Program-made: the position numbers and the translations under genes | Shown here: one piece after another, positions 5,627 to 9,035 of the stretch | Numbering within the stretch: position 1 is the first letter of the stretch | Layout of the letters: the number at the start of each line of letters is the position of its first letter | The notes under the pieces: model-generated | Databases searched by the model: none | Seen by the model: only the letters and a program-made list of their open reading frames with translations | Told to the model about the DNA's origin: nothing | NCBI GenBank assembly: GCA_013695905.1 | Contig: JACCZQ010000379.1 | Span: 1 to 9,035 of the forward strand | Length of the DNA: 9,035 nucleotides | Direction: 5' to 3' | Origin: Chthoniobacterales bacterium | GTDB lineage: Bacteria; Verrucomicrobiota; Verrucomicrobiia; Chthoniobacterales; UBA10450

Positions 5627-6178
5627 TCAATAGCGGGTGAGCGCGAAGAACAGAAGCACCGCCCCGTAAAGTAGCGCCAGCGTGTTCAGCGTGAGCCAGC
5701 GTCCGGTGCTGCGTGTGCTCCAGGCGATGTGATCGCGCATCAGGTACGGCATCGTCACCCAGAACATCCCTTTCACGATCAGCGCGTAGGCGAGCGCTGT
5801 CACCAGCAGCCGGCTCATTTCGTAGCGGAGCAACGCCGCCTCCAGCAATGGTTCCGCCGCGAGCAACAACAGAATGCCGAGCGCGCGCACGGCAAGAAAT
5901 TCATTCACAAAGCGCAACACGAGCACGAAGCCGATCGGCAGCGCGATCAGGAGCGGGCGGCGAAACCCGGAGAACTCGCCCATTTCCATCGTGGCGAGCA
6001 GCCAGAGGCTCCAGCCGAAAGCGATGCTGAGCAGCACCACACCGGCCCCGCGCGACCGCGGCAGCTTCCGCCACCATTCCCGCACTGGTCCCGGCAGGAG
6101 CAGCCCTGGCAGCGTGAGGAGCAGAAGAAACACACCGGCGAGGAGGCCGGCGGTCCGCAGGGACAATTCGTAAATCAT
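5627..6178 (-). CDS. Polytopic inner-membrane protein of unknown function
   Basis: This 183-residue, very hydrophobic protein is not one I recognise. About six membrane-spanning segments can be drawn (roughly residues 8-28, 46-63, 75-93, 96-113, 123-142 and 162-180). A basic loop PVREWWRKLPRSRG (31-44) follows the first, and another loop MRDHIAWSTRSTGR (147-160) precedes the last. No catalytic motif is evident. It starts at the ATG at 6178, 21 bases after miaB, and the glycosyltransferase starts 21 bases after its stop. The three genes thus look like one transcript, and a role in envelope or glycan work beside the glycosyltransferase is possible but only inferred. No Shine-Dalgarno is seen. 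Confidence 0.8.
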   Translation of the reverse strand: MIYELSLRTAGLLAGVFLLLLTLPGLLLPGPVREWWRKLPRSRGAGVVLLSIAFGWSLWLLATMEMGEFSGFRRPLLIALPIGFVLVLRFVNEFLAVRALGILLLLAAEPLLEAALLRYEMSRLLVTALAYALIVKGMFWVTMPYLMRDHIAWSTRSTGRWLTLNTLALLYGAVLLFFALTRY

Positions 6179-6199
6179 ACGGAGCGCAGAGCGGGAGAG

Positions 6200-7555
6200 T
6201 TACACGACCGGCGTTCCATACAAGCTGAAACCGTTCGCCTGCTGGACGTGGATCTGCACGAGCTCGCCGGCTCGATCGCGCTCATTTTCGAACACGACAA
6301 TCTTGTTGGTGCGGGTGCGGCCCATCAGCCGCGCCGCGTTCCGCGGGCTCGTGCCTTCACAGAGGATCTCCACCTGCCGGCCGACGAGCCGATCATTGGC
6401 GCGATGGGCGGAGGCGTCCACCACCCGGAGGAGGTCCTGGTTCCGCTGTTCCTTGATCAACTCCGGCAGCTGCCCGGCGGCCGTGGCGGCGGGTGTCTCC
6501 GCGCGTGGTGAGTAGCGGAAGATGAAAGCGTTATCGAATTGGATGCGTTCCACCAGCTCGCGGGTCTGCGCGTAGTCGCTCTCCTCTTCGCCCGGGAACC
6601 CGACGATCACATCGGTCGTAATGGCGACATGCGGCTGCGCCTGCCGGATGCGCTCGACGAGGCTGAGATATTTCTCCGCGCTGTAAGGGCGGTGCATGGC
6701 CTTCAGGATGCGATTTGATCCCGACTGCAACGGCAGGTGCACGTGCTCGGCGAGCTTCGGCAGCTCCGCGAGTGTCTGGATGAGGTCGTCGCGAAAGCCG
6801 ATCGGATGGGGCGAGGTGAAGCGCAGCCGCGCCAGGCCCTCGACGGCGTGCACCGCCTCGAGCAATTGCACAAAGGGACTCTTGTTCCCGATCTTCGGAA
6901 ACTCGTGCCGGCCGTAGAGATTCACGATTTGGCCGAGCAGCGTCACTTCCTGCACGCCGCGCGCGACGAGGCCGCGGACCTCCTGGACGATTTCGTGGAT
7001 CGAGCGGCTCCGCTCCACGCCGCGCGTCCGGGGCACGATGCAAAACGTGCAATGCATGTTGCAGCCTTGCATGATCGAGACGAACGCCGTCGCCTGCCGC
7101 GGCGCGAGCTGCTGCTCCCGGATCGTTTCCTGTGAGCCGGCTTCCTCGGCGGTGTCGCAGATCGAGAGGCGCGGATCGTCCATGCGTCGCGTCCGCTTTT
7201 TCTCCAGCAACTCCTCCACGTAGTCCGCGACGCGGTGGAATTTCTGCGTCCCGACCACCATGTCGAGGTGGGGCAGCCCTTTGAACAAAGAGTCGCCGCG
7301 CGCCTGTGCCATGCAGCCGAGGAAGCCGAACACCACCTCCGGGCGCTGCTTCGCGATCTGCCCCATCATTCCCATTTTTCCGAGCGCCTTCTGGTCAGCC
7401 ATGTCGCGCACGCTGCAGGTGTTCAGGAGGACCACGTCGGCGTCGTGCTCATGTGTCACCTGCTGGTGGCCGCGCTCGATGAGGGAATGCGCCACCTGCT
7501 CGGAGTCGCGTTCGTTCATCTGGCAGCCGTAGGTCTTGATGTAGAATTTCGGCAT
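6200..7555 (-). CDS. miaB: tRNA-2-methylthio-N6-isopentenyladenosine(37) synthase MiaB
   Basis: A 451-residue methylthiotransferase from the ATG at 7555. The N-terminal MTTase domain begins KFYIKTYGCQMNERDSE and has auxiliary-cluster cysteines C11, C47 (LNTCSVR) and C81 (GCMAQ). The radical-SAM domain carries CNMHCTFC (C165, C169, C172) followed by IVPRTRGVERSR, then HLPLQSGSNRILKAMHRPYS and TDVIVGFPGE. A C-terminal TRAM domain (about 380-451) binds tRNA. It methylthiolates i6A37 in tRNAs reading UNN codons, using SAM and two Fe-S clusters. Full ERSR and QSGSN motifs favour MiaB over RimO or MtaB. An in-frame ATG at 7681 would add 42 residues translated from heptamer repeats; 7555 gives the family's normal N-terminus. 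No Shine-Dalgarno is visible. It heads a likely three-gene transcript. LLGQIVNLYG (206-215) replaces the usual LLGQNVNSYG. Confidence 0.95.
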   Translation of the reverse strand: MPKFYIKTYGCQMNERDSEQVAHSLIERGHQQVTHEHDADVVLLNTCSVRDMADQKALGKMGMMGQIAKQRPEVVFGFLGCMAQARGDSLFKGLPHLDMVVGTQKFHRVADYVEELLEKKRTRRMDDPRLSICDTAEEAGSQETIREQQLAPRQATAFVSIMQGCNMHCTFCIVPRTRGVERSRSIHEIVQEVRGLVARGVQEVTLLGQIVNLYGRHEFPKIGNKSPFVQLLEAVHAVEGLARLRFTSPHPIGFRDDLIQTLAELPKLAEHVHLPLQSGSNRILKAMHRPYSAEKYLSLVERIRQAQPHVAITTDVIVGFPGEEESDYAQTRELVERIQFDNAFIFRYSPRAETPAATAAGQLPELIKEQRNQDLLRVVDASAHRANDRLVGRQVEILCEGTSPRNAARLMGRTRTNKIVVFENERDRAGELVQIHVQQANGFSLYGTPVV

Positions 7556-7615
7556 CGGCGGACCGGAGTTTGGCACAGGGTGGTGCGGTTCGCGAGCGGG
7601 GGAGGGAAGGGGTTG

Positions 7616-7650
7616 TGTGAGAAGTGAGAAGTAAAAAGCGAGAAGTAAGA
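7616..7650 (+). repeat. Heptamer array B (RGTGANN-like, 5 units)
   Basis: Five consecutive 7-base steps on the plus strand, from TGTGAGA and AGTGAGA to AGTAAGA, in strict register. They lie 61 bases upstream of the miaB start. The orientation is opposite to array C, with a short hairpin between them. Confidence 0.6.
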
Positions 7651-7654
7651 AGAG

Positions 7655-7671
7655 GCCGCACGTGCAGCGGC
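7655..7671. repeat. Hairpin between inverted heptamer arrays
   Basis: GCCGC (7655-7659) pairs with GCGGC (7667-7671) around ACGTGCA. The 8-base palindrome GCACGTGC is nested in it (7658-7665). It lies almost centrally between arrays B and C. Confidence 0.4.
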
Positions 7672-7672
7672 G

Positions 7673-7714
7673 TTTCACCACTCACTTATCACTGATCACC
7701 ATTCACCGTTCCCC
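7673..7714 (-). repeat. Heptamer array C (RGTGANN, 5-6 units)
   Basis: On the minus strand, five units from 7707 to 7673 match RGTGANN exactly at the core (for example GGTGATC, AGTGATA), with a sixth decayed unit at 7714-7708. GGTGATC also occurs in array A, and both arrays lie on the downstream side of a minus-strand gene. Confidence 0.65.
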
Positions 7715-7737
7715 AGCGCCTCAGCGCGTCAGCGCTC
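7714..7737. repeat. Three CAGCGC octamers at the lipoprotein stop
   Basis: CAGCGCCT, CAGCGCGT and CAGCGCTC follow one another at 7714, 7722 and 7730. The lipoprotein stop codon (7731-7729) and its last Arg codon lie in this run, and it abuts heptamer array C. Confidence 0.5.
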
Positions 7738-8526
7738 CGGCGGGGTGGCGAACCGCCCGGGGAACGGATTCGCCCGGAGGCGGCGCAACATCTCGTTCGT
7801 CTGCCACGGATCGGTGCCGCGCTCGTGGAAGACGGCGAGGCCGATCACGCCCACGTTGCGCGCTTCGCCGAAGCGCTGATTTGCATACGACTCCGCGACC
7901 GAGCCGAAGCGGAACGCCGCCACAGCGTCGTAGCTTTGGCGGAAGCCGTCCACTTCGATGCGGCTGTTTGGCTCCAGCAGGTAGCCGCGTTTCCGAAAAT
8001 GCGCGGGGCGGCCATCGATGACATCCAACCCGTCCACGGAGAGCACCACCTCCAGGCGCTGGCTGGTGCGGTTCCGCACGCTGACGGTGTAGCGGCGGTT
8101 TTGCTCGCCGACGACGAACCAGCGGTTGCCGATCAAGGTGCCGGGTAGGAGTGCGCCACCGGCGTCGCGGAGACCGACGGAGACGACCGCGCCGGCGGGT
8201 CCGGCGAGAATCGGCCAGGTGCGGCGCAGCGGGGCGCCAGCTGACATGGCGGTGATGCCCGGCGCGTCATTATAATAGACGGCGGAAACGGCGAGCGGCC
8301 GGCCCTCGGCGCGGCGGAAGCGGACAGCGCGGGCGCGGGAGAGCCGTGTCTCTCCCCAGCGGGTGCCGAGGCCGGGGCGCTCTTCGGCAGTGGCAGCGGT
8401 TTCGGGTGCAGCGGTGTACGACGAGGCGACGCGATCCGCCGTCGCTGGTGGTGTGGCACTGCGCGGGCCGCCGCAGGCGACGAGGAGCAGCGAGAGCAGG
8501 AGCGCGAGGAGGCGGAGGACTCCCAT
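7729..8526 (-). CDS. Putative lipoprotein of unknown function
   Basis: This 265-residue protein has a lipoprotein signal: MGVLRLLALLLSLLLVAC with lipobox LVAC, lipidated Cys18, then GG, which suggests outer-membrane anchoring. Residues about 20-55 are a low-complexity Ala/Thr/Pro tether. The C-terminal domain (about 145-235) has a beta-strand section SVRNRTSQRLEVVLSVDGLDV (149-169), then RGYLLEPNSRIEVDGFR (180-196), VAAFRFGSVAESYA (202-215) and NVGVIGLAVF (224-233). I have seen this pattern in uncharacterised proteins of Gram-negative bacteria, but I know no function for it. The ATG at 8526 is chosen for the lipobox; a longer frame to 8805 passes through the REP pair and is not credible. An AAGG 7 bases before the ATG is the only Shine-Dalgarno-like site in the window. 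Confidence 0.78.
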   Translation of the reverse strand: MGVLRLLALLLSLLLVACGGPRSATPPATADRVASSYTAAPETAATAEERPGLGTRWGETRLSRARAVRFRRAEGRPLAVSAVYYNDAPGITAMSAGAPLRRTWPILAGPAGAVVSVGLRDAGGALLPGTLIGNRWFVVGEQNRRYTVSVRNRTSQRLEVVLSVDGLDVIDGRPAHFRKRGYLLEPNSRIEVDGFRQSYDAVAAFRFGSVAESYANQRFGEARNVGVIGLAVFHERGTDPWQTNEMLRRLRANPFPGRFATPPER

Positions 8527-8587
8527 ACGTGTGCCTTGTGTAGCGGGTTGGGATTTGCACCACCAGAAGAAATCGCGCCGATCGTAT

Positions 8588-8676
8588 GTAGCTGCGGCGC
8601 TATACGCCGCACGGGTTTGTGCGTGGCTAGCTGTAAAGCCGGCACATACCCGTGTCGCCCGCAGGGCGACAGCTAC
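8588..8676. repeat. Inverted pair of GTAG-headed REP elements (BIME-like)
   Basis: Two arms face each other. Arm 1 runs GTAGCTG, a hairpin GCGGCG-CTATA-CGCCGC (8594-8610), then ACGGGTTTGTGC (8611-8622). Arm 2, on the minus strand from 8676, runs GTAGCTG, a hairpin GTCGCCC-TGC-GGGCGAC (8670-8654), then ACGGGTATGTGC (8653-8642). GGCT/AGCC (8625-8640) pairs in the middle. A GTAG head followed by a palindrome is the hallmark of REP sequences mobilised by RAYT (IS200/IS605-like tyrosine) transposases. It sits in the divergent gap between the lipoprotein gene and mtnP. Confidence 0.75.
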
Positions 8677-8770
8677 AGGGCCGGTTGCGACGCGGAGCGT
8701 TGTGATGGATGCGAGACGCCTCTTGTGATTGCGCTTCCCAATCCGGAGCCGCTCCCGTTTAGTGCACGGC

Positions 8771-9035
8771 ATGAGCGCAGTAACAGCACCCGCCATTGGC
8801 ATCATCGGAGGCAGCGGTCTTTACCAGATGGAGGGGGTGGAGAATCCTACCGAGCACCAGGTGGAGACGCCGTTCGGCGCGCCGTCGGATGTGATCTTCG
8901 GCGGGACGATGCACGGGCGGCAGGTGTATTTCTTGCCGCGGCACGGGCGCGGTCACCGGCTGCTGCCGCACGAGCTGAATCATCGCGCGAATATCTGGGC
9001 GCTGCGATCGCTCAACGTCCGCTGGATTATCTGTG
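8771..9035 (+). CDS. mtnP: S-methyl-5'-thioadenosine phosphorylase (5' part)
   Basis: The first 88 codons of an enzyme cut by the window end. It begins near [17 protein letters not shown], with the phosphate-binding GGSG (13-16), then TPFGAPSD (33-40), [17 protein letters not shown] (54-70) and [16 protein letters not shown] (72-87). These are the standard N-terminal motifs of the MTAP family of purine nucleoside phosphorylases. The enzyme splits 5'-methylthioadenosine with phosphate into adenine and 5-methylthioribose-1-phosphate, feeding methionine salvage and adenine reuse in the cytoplasm. Other purine phosphorylases share the fold; TPFG with RHGRGH favours MTAP. The ATG at 8771 gives the normal N-terminus; no Shine-Dalgarno is seen. 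It is divergent from the lipoprotein gene. Confidence 0.92.
   Translation, partial: MSAVTAPAIGIIGGSGLYQMEGVENPTEHQVETPFGAPSDVIFGGTMHGRQVYFLPRHGRGHRLLPHELNHRANIWALRSLNVRWIIC

Noticed and set aside
5729..6511. Plus-strand open frame of 260 codons
   Set aside because: It spans the membrane-protein gene, the intergenic gap and the end of miaB on the opposite strand, with a His/Gln/Arg-rich composition typical of antisense frames.
8527..8805. N-terminal extension of the lipoprotein frame by 93 codons
   Set aside because: It would cross the REP pair and the start of the divergent mtnP gene; the internal ATG at 8526 gives a clean lipoprotein signal.
1..9035. tRNA, rRNA, CRISPR array, complete transposase or prophage genes
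   Set aside because: I looked on both strands for tRNA arms, spaced identical repeats and transposase or integrase motifs and saw none. The repeats present are too short or degenerate to be CRISPR.

Overview
This is a GC-rich bacterial segment centred on dnaA and dnaN, so it probably lies at or near the chromosomal replication origin. The gene content (dnaA-dnaN, a MiaB with a GCNMHCTFC radical-SAM site, an MTA phosphorylase, a secreted Dabb protein) and the abundance of short structured intergenic repeats suggest a free-living, Gram-negative-type bacterium. My best guess is Verrucomicrobiota, from general resemblance only; no 16S gene or other decisive marker is present.

Layout. Bases 1-75 (+) are the last codons of a histone-deacetylase-like amidohydrolase. 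A gene-free stretch (76-568) holds two inverted copies of a three-hairpin repeat and a heptamer array. On the minus strand, a secreted Dabb-domain protein (1096-1539) is followed 8 bases later by a secreted hypothetical protein (569-1087). The gap 1540-2066 contains the AT-rich, DnaA-box-bearing candidate origin and the dnaA upstream region. dnaA (2067-3434) and dnaN (3541-4638) run rightwards. dnaN meets a convergent minus-strand cluster tail to tail with an 11-base overlap. In transcription order that cluster is miaB (7555 to 6200), a polytopic membrane protein (6178 to 5627) and a family-9 glycosyltransferase (5605 to 4628), each separated by 21 bases. Upstream of miaB are inverted heptamer arrays, then a lipoprotein gene (8526 to 7729). 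A divergent intergenic region with a GTAG-headed inverted REP pair separates the lipoprotein from mtnP (8771 onward, cut by the window end).

Function. DnaA opens the origin and DnaN clamps the polymerase. MiaB modifies tRNA position 37. The glycosyltransferase and its membrane neighbour look like envelope or glycan functions. mtnP belongs to methionine/MTA salvage. The Dabb protein, the small secreted protein and the lipoprotein are envelope or periplasmic proteins of unknown role.

The most unusual content is non-coding. Four distinct families of short repeats (three-hairpin GGA-loop element, RGTGANN heptamers, GGTGAGGCGAC hairpin units, GTAG-headed REP pair) sit in or beside gene ends. In several cases they supply the stop codon or the last codons of the gene. 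Eight of nine visible starts lack a recognisable Shine-Dalgarno sequence.
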